In this document: positions 1 to 10,885 of the stretch, piece by piece
How positions within the stretch are numbered: position 1 is the stretch's first letter
How the letters are laid out: the number at the start of each line of letters is the position of its first letter
NCBI GenBank assembly: GCA_947044405.1
Contig: CAMRHE010000021.1
Coordinates: 11,578,501 to 11,642,500 of the forward strand
Reading direction: 5' to 3'
Length of the DNA stretch: 64,000 bases
From: Leptodactylus fallax
Lineage: Eukaryota > Chordata > Amphibia > Anura > Leptodactylidae
Translations under genes and position numbers: made by a program
The notes under the pieces: generated by a model
What the model saw: the letters and a program-made list of their open reading frames with translations, nothing else
The model's database searches: none
Told to the model about the DNA's origin: nothing

Positions 1-360
1 GCCTATCTATATATTAACTCTATTGCAGGCCTAAATTCCAGTTTTGCTAGTGCTTCAGTTTAACTACATCTTTATTTCCATAAAGTCCACCTGGATTGTA
101 TAGATGTTTTTTCTTTAAAAAAAATCTTTATTTGCCAAATAAAATGCAAAAATGACAAAAGCAAGTGTGGAATATCAAACCACTGGAACATTAGGTTACT
201 GAAAAGATCCCTTTGTCCCATATCAGTAGACCTTTAGTGCAAATTACTTGACAATGCTAGAGGCACTGTTACAGGGCCCAGAAGCTACATGTTATGCCCC
301 ATCCAAAAGTTGTAGTAAATATTCTCAAAAACATTATAATTGCTCGGCCACAGTTTTTAT
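1..360. other. No gene recognised
   Basis: AT-rich sequence with short A and T runs. I see no coding stretch, terminal repeats or RNA gene. Confidence 0.6.
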
Positions 361-1276
361 TCAATTGTATGTATAATATTTACCGTATTTTTGCGACGCA
401 CAGGACCATAAGACGCACCTAGGTTTTAGAGGAGGAAAATAGGGAAAAAAATTTTTGAAGCAAAAATTGGTAAAATATTTAATATATGGGAGTTGTAGTT
501 TTGCAACAACTGCAAGGCCACATTGACAGGTGGCCCTGCAGCTGTACGGGGAGGCATAGGGTGTCTTTTTTGCGAGCCAGATGTTCTTTTTAGTTATACC
601 ATTTTGGGGAATGTCTATTGCTTTGATCACTTTCTATTCAAATCAAGGGTGAAACAGTGAAAAAAACAGCAGTTTGGCACTTTTGATTTTTTTTTTTCCC
701 GCTATGACGTTCACCGTGCAGGAAAAATATTTTTATAAGTTTGTAGACCGGACATTTTCGGACACAGGGATACCTAATGTGTATGTGTTTCACAGTCATT
801 TTCTACTTTTATATGTATTCTAGGGAAAGGGGAGTGATTTAGAACATTTATTTATTTATTTTTTATATTTTTTTAACTTTTTTTTTTTTTTTTTTACTAT
901 TTTATTAGCCCCCCCCTTTAGGGGGCTTGAACCTGCAATCATTTGATTGCAAGTCCCATAGACTGCAATACAAGTGTATTGCAGTCTATGGGAGATTCTG
1001 TACATTGTTATTATTGCGGCTGGTCATAGTAACATGACCAGCCGCAATAGTAATATTCCTATGACAGGACTGGGAGCCTTCATAAGGCTCCCGGCTGTCA
1101 CAGGAACAGGTCAGCTCCTGCGATCTCGCCGCGCGGGAGCCGGCCTGCAACTTCAAAGGTACGGGGGCGGTGGGGCTACTTTTTTACTTTGGTGGGGCTT
1201 TAAAGTAGTAATTAGCTCCGAGTCTGCGCTGTACATTACAGCATGAGACCCCGTAGTCCCCGGACAACCCCTTTAA
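361..1276 (+). repeat. Composite interspersed repeat, ends in a T2-like TTAA terminus
   Basis: It opens with a CCGTATTTTT / ATAAGACGCACC motif of the kind seen in many vertebrate dispersed repeats. It then carries a segment (about 595-800) that is recognisably the reverse complement of part of the element at 56365-57485, sharing CAGCAGTTTGGCACTTTTGA and a TTTGTAGAC...ACATTTTC stretch. A perfect 18-bp-arm palindrome lies at 955-992 and a 12-bp-arm palindrome near 1018-1047. The right end is CGGACAACCCCTTTAA, the terminus of T2-like MITEs. The open frame at 974-1246 lies entirely in this repeat and is not regarded as a gene. Confidence 0.5.
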
Positions 1277-1307
1277 ACACATTAAAAGTGTTTAAAGGGG
1301 TTGTCCG
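1261..1307. repeat. Perfect 20-bp-arm palindrome at two MITE ends
   Basis: 1261-1280 and 1288-1307 are perfect reverse complements around a 7-base spacer (ATTAAAA). Each arm is a T2-like terminus (CGGACAACCCCTTTAA), so two elements meet head to head with their TTAA sites a few bases apart. Confidence 0.85.
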
Positions 1308-1751
1308 TTTCAAAAATGATCTGTAAATACATCCACAGCAATGCTAAATACTCACTGTTCCTTTGTGCAGCCTTTTTTTGGATTTATTTTACTCCTTGTA
1401 TCATTGTTATTTACATGCAGTAAATCTGTTAACAAACTATGTTTCCCATGATGTATCTCCCTGCTCTCCCCTCCAATGAAATCACAGGTAATAAATCACT
1501 CCCACATCTGAGGTCACATGATGCTATGTTTTGTTTGGAAGCTCACTCCCCCCTGTGATCAGCAAACATAGGGAGTGAGAGCAGGCAGATGCATCACGGG
1601 AAACGTAGTTTCTTCACAGATTAACTACATGTACATAATATTGATACAAGGAGTCTCAAGTAAAATAAAGACAATAAAAGGCTGCACAAGGGAACAGTGA
1701 TTATTTAGTACTGCTGTGGATGTATTTGCAGATCATTTTTGGAAACTTTAA
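1292..1751. mobile_element. T2-like MITE with long terminal inverted repeats
   Basis: The left end TTAAAGGGGTTGTCCGTTTC is followed by AAAAATGATCTGTAAATACA, and the same sequence returns inverted at the right end (GATCATTTTTGGAAAC then TTTAA). The arms match over well over 100 bp, with a CTGCTGTGGATGTATTTGCA counterpart at 1700-1730. TTAA flanks both ends. The last ~10 bases of the right terminus are deleted. T2 MITEs (TTAA target, TTAAAGG start) are a described Xenopus group; membership is inferred from the termini. Confidence 0.7.
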
Positions 1752-2255
1752 GATAATTTGACCTTTGCACAAGAATTAAAAACTTATTAACATATAATTA
1801 CTTTTCTGTACAAAACATAAAAAAGTTAAATTTTTTTGTGCAAATTGGATTTTTTTTAATATTTAAAATGCAAATCTTCATAAATCTCACCTACAGAGTC
1901 CTGTATGGCAGTACAGTTATGAACCAATAGGCACATTTATGAAGACTGGTGTTTTTGGGCTACATATTCCTTACAGTAGTGGAGGTTGCAACTTATATAT
2001 CAGGTGCATCATCCAATGGACTGTGCGCCGGAATTGAAATCTATGCCAAGTAAACTGGCGTAAATGATCATAAATATGTCGGGGCCCAGGCCACGCTTCT
2101 TGATATACCACCTACCAGGAAAGCGTTGAGGGATATGTAACACAGAAAAAAGTCTCAAATCTTTGTGCAAAAACCCAGTATAAAGAAAACTGCCATACAA
2201 GGCATAATAAACCTGTCCCCATTGGCAACCATAGAGCCTTTGCACTGTATGAAAA
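1752..2255. other. No gene; weak dispersed-repeat character
   Basis: AT-rich sequence. Phrases such as CTTCATAAATCTC and GGCATAATAAACCTG resemble dispersed frog repeats; the second recurs near 10780. The open frame at 2009-2263 on the minus strand has no recognisable domain. Confidence 0.4.
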
Positions 2256-2340
2256 TAATACAATTTATTTATATAACGCCAACATATTCTGCAGCACTTT
2301 ACAAATCATAGGGTTCATGCGGAGACAAATTGAGACATTA
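2256..2340 (-). mobile_element. L2-type LINE 3' tail, first half (split by hAT)
   Basis: The minus strand carries the L2-type tail GCAGAATATGTTGGCGTTAT followed by ATAAATAAATTG. The copy resumes at 3539-3600 (AGACATTACAGTGTAATAAA) after the hAT element. The join is marked by duplicated AGACATTA at 2333-2340 and 3539-3546. Confidence 0.6.
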
Positions 2341-3538
2341 CAGGGGCATAACTATGTCGACCTCATAGAAAACTTTTGACTAGGCCCCCCCGCACACAAC
2401 ATAGCACCCCCTTTCCTGGCCCCCACATGGTATAATGCCCCACTTACACAAACTACAATGTCCCATTATAGTGGAAGTATAATATCCCATAGTGGTCCCT
2501 CAACACCGTATAATGCCCATAGCGGCTTCTCCACATAGTACAATGTGCCATATAGGCCCCTCCACATGGTATAATGTCCCATAACGGCCCCTGCACACAG
2601 TATAATGTCCCATAGCGACCCCTCAGCACAATATAATGTCCCACAGCAGCCCCTGCACACAGTATAATGTCCCATAGCGGCCCCTGCACACAGTATAATG
2701 TTCCATAGCAGCCCCTCCACACAGTATGTCACATAGTGGCCCCTCCATACAGTATAATGTCCCATAGCGGCCCATCCACACAGTATGATGTCCCATAATG
2801 GCCCCTCCACACAGTATAATGTCCCACAGTGGCCCCATCACACAGTATTATGTCCCACAGTGGCCCCTACGGTGTTTGTTACAGATATTGCAAAAATTTT
2901 GGGTTTAGCAAAACCCAAAATTTTTGGAGTACACCACCCACAAACTATTATTATACTCTGGGGACTTTTGAGACCCCAGAATATAATGATCGAAGGCCCA
3001 GGGGAGGTGACAAATATAAAAACCAGTGTTACTACTGAACTCCTCTTCAATGACATCACAGATGTGGGTTACGCCAGTGTCATTATGCATCATTATGCCT
3101 GACCCTCTGTGATGTCACTAAAGTGGCCCGAAGATAACAGGGAGTACAACCTGAGCACAGGAGAGGTAAGTAACAGTGTTTTTTTATGTTTGCTCACCTC
3201 CTCTGGGACACCGATCATTATACTTGGTGGTTTGAAGAGACCTCCCGAGTATAATAATAGCAGTTTCAGTTTCCAGTGGCTTTTCTTACTGATCTTCATT
3301 CCTACTCACGGCCACCACCGCTTCCCTTTCTGCCTTCCAGGTCACGACGTGATATGCGATGCACAGTGCCCCCTGGATGGCAGACGGGGAAGTGGAGGTG
3401 GCCATGAGCAGGAATGAGGATAGGTAAGTAAATAGGGCCTATTACCTGCTGGGGTTACTCCAGCAGATAACTGCCTATTTAAAAAAAAGCAGCAGGGGCC
3501 TGCCTGCTATAGCTACTACGGCAGTAGTTACGTCACTG
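2341..3538. mobile_element. Non-autonomous hAT-type element with 8-bp target duplication
   Basis: The ends are imperfect inverted repeats, CAGGGGCATAACT on the left and AGTTACGTCACTG on the right, of the hAT form CAGnGnCnTAACT. An exact 8-bp duplication AGACATTA flanks the element (2333-2340 and 3539-3546), the size expected for hAT insertion. It has no transposase. Much of the left half is a ~31-bp minisatellite (2430-2875). Short open frames across the minisatellite arise from repetition and are not genes. Confidence 0.85.
2430..2875. repeat. Minisatellite, unit about 31 bp, inside hAT element
   Basis: About fourteen degenerate copies of a unit built around CAGTATAATGTCCCATAGCG then GCCCCTCCACA. 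Unit length varies by a few bases. Related units occur near 6400, at 13420-13520 and, more diverged, at 28980-29200. Confidence 0.9.
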
Positions 3539-3604
3539 AGACATTACAGTGTAATAAATGAATTCACGCTATAGGAGTAAGGGCTCTTTAAGACTAATGA
3601 TAAA

Positions 3605-3705
3605 GGGCAGCACTATGGCTTAGTAGCAAAGATTTTTACCTTGAGTCCTGAATTTCAGTGTAACCAAGGATATTATACAGTATGCATGTAAATATGAGTT
3701 TGTGG
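3605..3705 (+). mobile_element. tRNA-related SINE fragment (degenerate)
   Basis: GGGCAGCACTATGGCTTAGTAGCAAAG, followed by TTGAGTCCTGAATTTCAG and AACCAAGGATA, matches the head of a SINE with an A-box-like GGCTCAGTGGTTAGC and a B-box-like GGTTCAAATCC. A better copy lies on the minus strand at 4545-4765. Both promoter boxes are degraded here. Confidence 0.45.
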
Positions 3706-3711
3706 GGCAAT

Positions 3712-3878
3712 TTTATTATCATGTCTAAAAGAAAAATTGTCTTTGTTGCCCATAGAAAGTTAGAAACCAATCACAGCACAGCTTTCATTTTTCAAAGGCA
3801 AAATACAAAATGAAAGCCGTGCTGTGATTGGTTGCAATAGGTAACCAAGACTGAGCTTCTTTCAGACATGATAATAAA
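3712..3878. mobile_element. Small foldback MITE
   Basis: TTTATTATCATGTCT at the left is repeated inverted as AGACATGATAATAAA at the right. Inside, ACCAATCACAGCACAGCTTT pairs with AAAGCCGTGCTGTGATTGGT. The ~167-bp unit can fold almost end to end. It has no coding capacity. Confidence 0.7.
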
Positions 3879-3898
3879 TCAGATTAACCCCAAATTTC

Positions 3899-4381
3899 CA
3901 CAGCTTCAAGCATAAATTAAAGACACATCTTTTCAGACAGGCCTATCACAACTCCTAATGTAAACTCTTCCGTAGTTAGAATCCCTAAAACATACCCTCC
4001 TCTGTTCACGCTCCCACATTATCCCACAGGATATGATGCCATATCAGACTAGCTTTATATGTCCAGGCACCATCTGCATGTTAAAGGACACGACTGGTGA
4101 CGGCTCATACAGCTTATATATGTGTAATGACAGTAACCCCTATTACAGAATTGTCTGACCATTGTACAAACAATGCTACCTCTGATGCCGCCCCTGATAC
4201 CTCTTGTGTCACCCCCTCTACCTCATAGATTGTAAGCTCTTTCGAGCAGGGCCCTCAGTCCCAGTGTGTGAATTGACTATTTCTTTGTAATGTATCTTTT
4301 TTGTCAGTACTTGAACCTTACAAATTGTACAGTGCTGCGGAATATGTTGGCGCTATATAAATAAAATGTATTATTATTATT
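3899..4381 (+). mobile_element. L2-type LINE 3' end (last codons plus 3' UTR)
   Basis: 3899-3958 reads in frame HSFKHKLKTHLFRQAYHNS then a stop, the usual C-terminus of L2-clade ORF2. About 420 bases of 3' UTR follow, with GATTGTAAGCTCTTTCGAGC and CTGCGGAATATGTTGGCGCT, then TATATAAATAAAATG and a short ATT tail. The copy is 5'-truncated near 3890. Assignment rests on recalled L2 tail sequence. Confidence 0.7.
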
Positions 4382-4544
4382 TAGGCTGTGTGACCTTTGG
4401 GGGACAGGGAATGATGGCAATCTGATAGCATGGTAGGATATGATAGCATCAGATAGACAATATATAGTTGGGAGGTATTATCAGGCACAGTAGAACAGGC
4501 AAGAAGCCTTGGCTATCCAAGGCGAATATTATATCATATCCACT

Positions 4545-4765
4545 ATTCATTTATTTAGCTTGCTTGTATAGCGCCAACATATTTTGTAATGCTATACAGA
4601 TATTGTCAGTCACTGTCCCATACAGGGCTCACAATCAACATTCCCTATGAGTATGTCTTTGGAACTTGGAAGGAAACCCACGCAAATATGAGTAGAACTT
4701 GGAGAGGTTTTCCTTGGTCAGATTTGAACCTAGGACTCCAGAGCTGCTAACCACTGTGCCAAACA
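4545..4765 (-). mobile_element. tRNA-derived SINE with L2-like tail
   Basis: Read on the minus strand, it starts with GGCACAGTGGTTAGC (A-box-like), then CCTAGGTTCAAATCTG (B-box-like). It ends in an L2-type tail (CAAAATATGTTGGCGCTATA) at about 4545. This head-tail layout is typical of SINEs mobilised by L2 machinery. Several internal positions are decayed. Confidence 0.6.
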
Positions 4766-4811
4766 TCAAACACTTTTATTGATGTTGGGTACTTTGAGAA
4801 TACTTTGCGTC

Positions 4812-4950
4812 CTGGTGGCATAGCATGAAGCTCCTGGTACCCAATGCAAAATCTGTACCAGCCCATAATATGCCATTTTATAATACTTGACTCCTCCTAT
4901 TAGGAAGAGACACCTTATGGGCCCTCTGCACCCCTTCTAGTTACCCCCTG
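4812..4950. mobile_element. Short hAT-like remnant
   Basis: CTGGTGGCATAGCATG at the left and TAGTTACCCCCTG at the right form a rough inverted pair of the same style as the hAT ends at 2341 and 6648. Interior GGGCCCTCTGCACCCC is typical of that family. No matching target duplication is visible. Confidence 0.35.
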
Positions 4951-6007
4951 ATGGTGGCTATATAAGAAATGTTGAACCATACACAAAGTAAACAAGCAAT
5001 AAAAGTTTTGTTTTTAAAGGATGTAAAATTTCCTAGTATGGTGACGGGGAAAGTTAATACCTGTCAAAATTTACATATTGTATCGGCTAACTTAGAGCCA
5101 CTTCATAGATTGGACCTCCATGTTCTATCACTAAGAAAATACATAGCTATTTTAATAATTTCATCTTCACTGAGAGACATTTATGAGGTCATTCTGGTAA
5201 AGTAAAAAAATAAATTGAAAATTGAAATTGATATTAAATTAAATAAATTTACCGAAATGACTTATAAATAATTAATTGCAAAACAAAACTGGCTAAAATG
5301 AAAAGCTAGAAATATATTTGACTTTTAGAACTGTAGTACTGATGTAGCTGTACAAACTGCTGTGTAAGTAGGAAAAATGCTTTCAAGTTTAGCAATCCCC
5401 TTGGATTTACCATGGTAATATTCACTTTTGAAACACTTTCATGTTGAGGCTTATATTTGTATGAAAAGAAAAGATCCTTCAGGGCGTCACAATGAAAAGT
5501 ATTTTATATACATTTTCGAAGTTAAATGACTCCCACAATAAAGCTTATAATCAGTGGGAAACAGTATTTGAATGAATAACATGTGGTATATATACTGTAT
5601 ATTCATTATGGACAATTTTTCATTATGCCATAATAATATCAGAAATAGATTTCACACAATATATATCTAGGGCACATTGCCCTACTGAGCCTAGAGTATT
5701 TTACTTTTCCTGCCACTTGAATAAAATATTTTGTTCATGTTAAGCAAGCCACAGCAAAATCTCTTTTAGGCAGCGCTTAATTTACAGATTCATTAAAATT
5801 CTGAATGTTGCCCTAAACCAGTGTTATGTATTTAAAGAGAGTCTGTCTCCAAAACCCAGCATGTCAGCCAATAATGCTGCATATCCACAACATGGGACCT
5901 TATCCCAACATACTTGTATTTGAGGGTCATTGCACTGGACACATTAGTTGTGTCCCTTTGATTACCCACTGGATAGCTGTGATTGACAACCATCTTCTAG
6001 CCCTCAT
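4951..6007. other. No gene recognised
   Basis: AT-rich, apparently low-copy sequence. A T2-like start (TTTAAAGAGAGTCTGTCTCC) occurs at about 5831 without a clear partner end. Short open frames at 4969-5205 and 5826-6089 show no domain. Confidence 0.5.
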
Positions 6008-6065
6008 AATAATAATTTTATTTATATATAGTGTCAACATATTCTGTAACACTTTACAAATCTCT
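6008..6065 (-). mobile_element. L2 tail fragment
   Basis: ATTTTATTTATATATAGTGT followed by CAACATATTCTGTAACACTT is the reverse complement of the L2 3' tail, with several substitutions. Only ~58 bases remain. Confidence 0.5.
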
Positions 6066-6639
6066 CATGCCCAGGATCTAAGAAAATAGCAATCCTGGCC
6101 ATTTACATCTTTGCACCATGATCAATGTAGATTTGACTGGCAAATCATTCCATGTAATAAAGAGGCAGTTGGAACATACTGTAACTGTTACTATATAGTT
6201 GATTGAAAAATATGTCTAAAAAGACTTTTCCCAGGAAAGTTTTGCAGGAAGGCAAAAGTGAACAAAAATTCTCTTGGTACAAGAGGCCAAAATGGCTCCA
6301 TTAGTAAGGATTAAAGTATTTCTCTGTTCATTGGAATACTGAACAAATCACAGGTTACATACCCACATAGAAATATTTCCAATATTGCCTCCCCACAGAG
6401 TATAATTTTACATTAGTACCTTCTAACAAAGTATAATGCCACGTAAGTGCCCCCTCACTAGTTAGTGACATTGACCCCTCTATTCCATTTGAAAACCAGG
6501 GAAGATGTACCTGGATGATGTACCTGCGGTACATCTTATAGTCATGTGAAAAATACAGTAAATACTGGATGTGTTCAGCTTAGACCTTCACCTGATGGCA
6601 GACCCCTGTCAGTGGACCTTTACTATAAGTAGTTGAGTA
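6066..6639. other. No gene; traces of minisatellite near 6390-6470
   Basis: GAGTATAATTTTACATTAGT and AAAGTATAATGCCACGTAAG look like diverged units of the 2430-2875 minisatellite. Nothing else is recognised. Confidence 0.4.
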
Positions 6640-6647
6640 CTCATGAA

Positions 6648-7795
6648 CAGTGGCGTACTGTACTTTATACAGTATGGCCTCATGCACATGACCATGTGTA
6701 CAGGCTGAGGGGGTTCTTATTTTAAGGGAAGGCACTCAGATGAAGTGCCTTCCGTCCCTCATTGATTTCAATAGAGGGGTTCCGCTCTATTGTCACAAAA
6801 ATGGATGGGACATACTCCATATTCCATGAAATGGAATGGAACTGAGCATAAGCATCAGAACCTCCCTTGGACTACACACTCAGTCATGTGCATGGTGGAT
6901 CCTAAGCATGGAGACCCACAGTGTACCTGAGATTTGGCTATAGCCGCATTTTGTGAAGCTGCTGGTGTTTCACTTCTGTATAAGTGAAACACCAATTAAT
7001 TTAACCTGTTTATTATTACAGGCTCTGCAGTAACAGCAAAACCCGCCAGTCTGTAATGTTATCCAGCTGAAATAAATCTGTGTTTTACTTACACAGAAGT
7101 GAAACACTGAAGTCTGGGATGGCTGCAGCTATAGTCACATCCCAGGTACACTGTGGGTCACAATCCTTAGTTAGGACCTTAGGAATGATGCACCTGACAT
7201 GCAGTGCACATTGCACTGCTAATGAAGGATGCTGCTAACTTCAGTAATGGCTCAGCTGTCTCCTCGTCCTCTCCTCTCTTCCTGTCTGCTCCTCCCCAGC
7301 AGCTCCAGTCCAGATCCCCAGCAGGCACAAGCAGCCATTGGCTGGTTAAGTCAGGTGGGTGTCTGGCTGCTTATTGTTCCCCCACTCCCTGCTGCTAGTG
7401 CTGCGTGCTGTAACTGTTCCAGGTCCCCTGCCAGAGGGCCAAGGTAATGAGGCCAGTGCACGCTGCTGCCATGGACTGGTCCACCGTCCACTAATGAATA
7501 TATCTGTGTGTACCAGTCCCAGCTTCTGATTGTACTGCCTCTGCTTGCCTTGTAGTTCACAGGAACCCGCCGATGAGCATCTCTCGGTCCTCCTCATTCC
7601 GGTCAGGTGGTCTCTTTCCGATGTGCATCCTCTGTCCCCCTCCCCTCTACCACTATGAGCACATACATCACACAGGCTGCACTACTCTCCTGCTCCCATG
7701 TGGCTGCGTCTGTCTGCAGTCATCCGCAGGCATTAGCTGCCGCCGCCGGCCCAGTCGCGGTCGCACCCCCTGCGACCACGATCGTTACGCCACTG
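6648..7795. mobile_element. Non-autonomous hAT-type element
   Basis: The left end CAGTGGCGTACTG and the right end CGTTACGCCACTG are inverted repeats. Flanks are CTCATGAA (6640-6647) and CTCATGAT (7796-7803), an 8-bp target duplication with one mismatch. The right third is GC-rich (GCGGTCGCACCCCCTGCGAC). That local GC content produces several overlapping open frames between 7200 and 7878, on both strands, with no recognisable domain; I treat them as chance. Confidence 0.85.
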
Positions 7796-7803
7796 CTCAT
7801 GAT

Positions 7804-8898
7804 ATACAGTATTATGAGCTATGCAGTGTTTTACAAAAACAAAAAATAGACAAGGGTACAGGTACTACACATGGATAAAAGCATTAGCAATAACAGATTC
7901 TAAATCTACTTTGATGACTACGTTGTGTGGCTAAAAAAAACTACTGGAGCGTCGTTTTAAATTATAATAAAAATGTAAAAATCCAATCCCATTAAAAGAA
8001 ATAAGGCTCAAAACAATGAAAAAGGTTATTATGTGCATTAAATCTTCATTATTAAAAATAAAGCAGAATCAAGATCCACGCTCACCCATTGTGAAGTACT
8101 TCCTCTGTTTGGTTGCAATAGTAATGACCACCATTGGTGGATATGCTTGTCCACCCTCTGTTTTCTTCTCCTGCAGGTTTCTGTAATGTGCTGCCTGGTT
8201 TCACTTTCATGTTTCTTTGCTCTATCTAAGCATGTGGTAGAGGAGTGCATAGAGCTCACATAACTGGGGGCCAGGGCTAGCAAGATCTAGACTGCAATGC
8301 ATCCCTGGGAGATGTAGTTGTTTGATGCTACATCAAACGGTAAAGGCATGTGCCTATCCACAGAAGATGAAAGGACATGAGCTGTAGTGGAGTGAGTAAA
8401 GAAAGGGTAAAAATGACACTGCAGAGCAAAGTCTCTTGCATTGATGATGTTTTCCAAATGGTGTGCATCACTCCAGAGAGGCTTTTTTCAATTTGTGGTA
8501 AAACCCCTTTAAGTACAGCTATGTATTCAAGTAATAAACACCTAAAACTTCCACCTAAAAAAAATAAAATTACTTTTACATTGCATCAATTCACAACTTT
8601 TAATTAGTTAACCTCACCTTTTATAATCAGTTGTGTCACTGCCTCAGATTATAGAGTGGTAATGAATGTTAGGTAATCGGATGTCATTTCGGAAGTATTT
8701 GTCTTTTCATTTTTGTCATAAAATTAATTATTAACCTTAGCAAAACAAATATATGTTTCAGTGTCATTATAGGCTATTGTTTCTATATTTCTGCTGCTGC
8801 TGTGCAACTTTTTTATGGGCTTATTTTTTTACAGCATTCACTATGCAGTCAAAATGACATGTAAATTTAAATGTACTGTATTACACATCAGCAGGACG
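7804..8898. other. No gene; one T2-like MITE end
   Basis: A T2-like right terminus (AAAACCCCTTTAA) ends at about 8512. The left end is not identified. The remainder is AT-rich with no coding signal. Confidence 0.4.
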
Positions 8899-8906
8899 TA
8901 ATAGAG

Positions 8907-9270
8907 CAGGGGCCAGCAACCTATTTTGCATGGTGTGCTGATTTAAAAAAAAAAAAAAAAAAAAGATGACATGGTCAGTGTACCATGCAATAATTGTAAG
9001 GATGTTGATCCCTACATGAAAGTCATATAACACAAACCATAACAGCAATAAATTAACTGGTTAATTAAGCTTCTATTTCAATGCAATCCTTGTCCCTGAC
9101 TTTGTTTGCAAAGATGATCCTTATCTGTTGGATATGACTTTTCACTGAACATAGGACACACAAATCTGTCAAACCTTGTTGAAATGAACACTTTAGTGTG
9201 TGCAGACAACATCAGAGAGAGCCTTGCGATGGGTGAATATGCCTGAGGTGCCAGGGATTGCTGACCTATG
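8907..9270. mobile_element. Short hAT-type element (CAGGGGTCAGCAA class)
   Basis: The left end CAGGGGCCAGCAACC and the right end GGATTGCTGACCTATG are imperfect inverted repeats. An exact 8-bp duplication TAATAGAG flanks it (8899-8906 and 9271-9278). A long A-run lies at about 8945-8964. 364 bp, no coding capacity. Confidence 0.85.
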
Positions 9271-9278
9271 TAATAGAG

Positions 9279-9789
9279 GAACCAGTTAAATAGGCACTGT
9301 CATTTCAACAAACTTGGTCTACATAAATAGCACTGGCAATACTAAGAAACTTTGTAATATATATCATAGAGAAATGTCTCTTTCTGTGTACCTTCTAAAT
9401 CTATCTCTGCTAATTTAGCTTTCACTGCAGGAAACAAGATGATTCATGTCTAAAGAAGTCTATGGAGACAGAAGGGGGCAGGAAGTATGGGAGGATAAGA
9501 GAGGATAAGAGAAAACACAGGCTTAGTCTAATGTAGGAGGTGAATAGATGTCTATCACAACCAAAGCACTTTTCTCACAGTACAGATCCTCTCATGCCCA
9601 TCTCCAATACCACTCATCTCATCTTAAGACTTTGCCTCATATTCCAAAAACAAAATTGACACCATCAGAGAAAGTTCGAATTTGCACTCCCCACAATAAC
9701 TCTATTCAACTACCCTGTACTCTTCCTTCATAACTTGCTTCTCCGCTAATACCAATTCAAAATGTTCCACCCTAATTTAAAAATTTTGC
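9279..9789. other. No gene; possible MITE start
   Basis: GTTAAATAGGCACTGTCATT at about 9287 resembles the start of a TTAA-type MITE, but no partner end was seen. The open frame at 9548-9733 may be upstream LINE sequence; not resolved. Confidence 0.35.
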
Positions 9790-10620
9790 TTGCATGCTTG
9801 ATCCAATCCCATTCTCTCAGAAATTTTACTCTAGAGCTTCTTCAACCTGTCCCTATCCAGTGATATCTTCTCTCCTGCCTTTAAGAATACTACAATCATA
9901 CCCGTTCTTAAGAAACCATCCCTTGACGCATCACCCCATTTCTCTACTACCATTTGTCTCAAAAGTCTTTGTACAACATGTCAGCATTGAACTATCCTGC
10001 CATCTGTCATCCAAGTCACTCTTTGACTGGCTATATTTTGGCTTCTGACCCCCATCACTCCATTGAAACCGTCCTAACCAAAGTTGCAAATGACCTACTA
10101 GCTGCCTAAGCCAAAATAAACTAATGTGTTCCCGTTCTTGTGGACCTCTCCTCTGCCTTTGACACAGTTGATCACTTCCTCCTATTATAAACTTTCTGAT
10201 CACAGATTTGGCCCTCCCCTGGATCTATTCATAGCTCACCAACTGCACACTACCTTCTCACCAAACTCTCACTTTATAGATGTCCCTCAATACTCTGTTC
10301 TGGGACCACTACTATTCTCCCTCAATTCCCTTGACCTGGGCCAACTCATGGAGTCCCATGGCTTTCGATACTATTTTATGCTAATGTCACACAAATATAT
10401 CTGTGTCTTACAGCTATAGCTGCCTTCTTCTCTTCCTGCCTTCTCAACTCAATATGGAGAAAATAGAGTTCATCATCTTCCTTCCACCTCACTGACCCCA
10501 GTGCCACAAGCCTGTTCCCTTGTGGTAACCTTTGATTCTACTTTTTCCTTCAAGACACACATCGTAGCTCTCAATACCTCTGGCTGCATCCAACTCTTAT
10601 TGTCCCTGCATATGAAGGTC
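9790..10620 (+). pseudogene. L2-clade LINE reverse-transcriptase relic
   Basis: Translation in shifting frames gives recognisable RT blocks in order. First comes a KKPSLD...PISLLPFVSKVF block (about 9910-9975), then HHSIETVLTKVANDLLA (about 10050-10105), DLSSAFDTVDH (about 10144-10175), SVLGPLLFSLNSLDLGQLME (about 10287-10350) and a decayed catalytic box reading YANVTQIY instead of YADDTQIY (about 10379-10403). NMEKIEFIIF follows near 10450. Stops and frameshifts are many, so the copy is dead. Neither the endonuclease domain nor the 3' tail is attached. L2/CR1-group membership is inferred from the motif wording. Confidence 0.75.
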
Positions 10621-10870
10621 CATTAGAAAGTATACAGTGGATATTTGTTTTTGAATGCATGAGAAATATGAGAATAGTATCCAAAAGGGAAAAGACAATA
10701 GTGCATTTGCTATTTATAGCAAGAAAAATAATATTAAAATATTAGATATCAGCAGAGACCTGCCAATAAACTGGTATACAAGGCATAATAAATCTACACC
10801 ATTGATTTTAATGTATTTTGGAAAAGTTTTTGCTTCTCTCAATTTCCTTTTTTCCTGTCGTTTTCTCTGT

Positions 10871-10885
10871 CTTTTTATTATTTTG
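10871..10885. repeat. 15-bp target-site duplication, left copy
   Basis: CTTTTTATTATTTTG is repeated exactly at 11139-11153, bracketing the foldback at 10886-11138. Confidence 0.9.

Noticed and set aside
2430..2875. CRISPR-like regular spacing
   Set aside because: The whole unit is repeated with drift; there are no unique spacers, and the context is eukaryotic.
2453..3102. Overlapping frames rich in repeated Trp-Asp-Ile and Cys-Gly peptides
   Set aside because: They translate the ~31-bp minisatellite in three frames and continue into the hAT element.
4700..4765. tRNA gene from A-box-like and B-box-like motifs
   Set aside because: The boxes belong to a SINE head with an L2-like tail; no complete cloverleaf.
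7200..7878. Several proline-rich and serine-rich frames on both strands
   Set aside because: They lie in the GC-rich interior of a hAT element with clear ends and target duplication.
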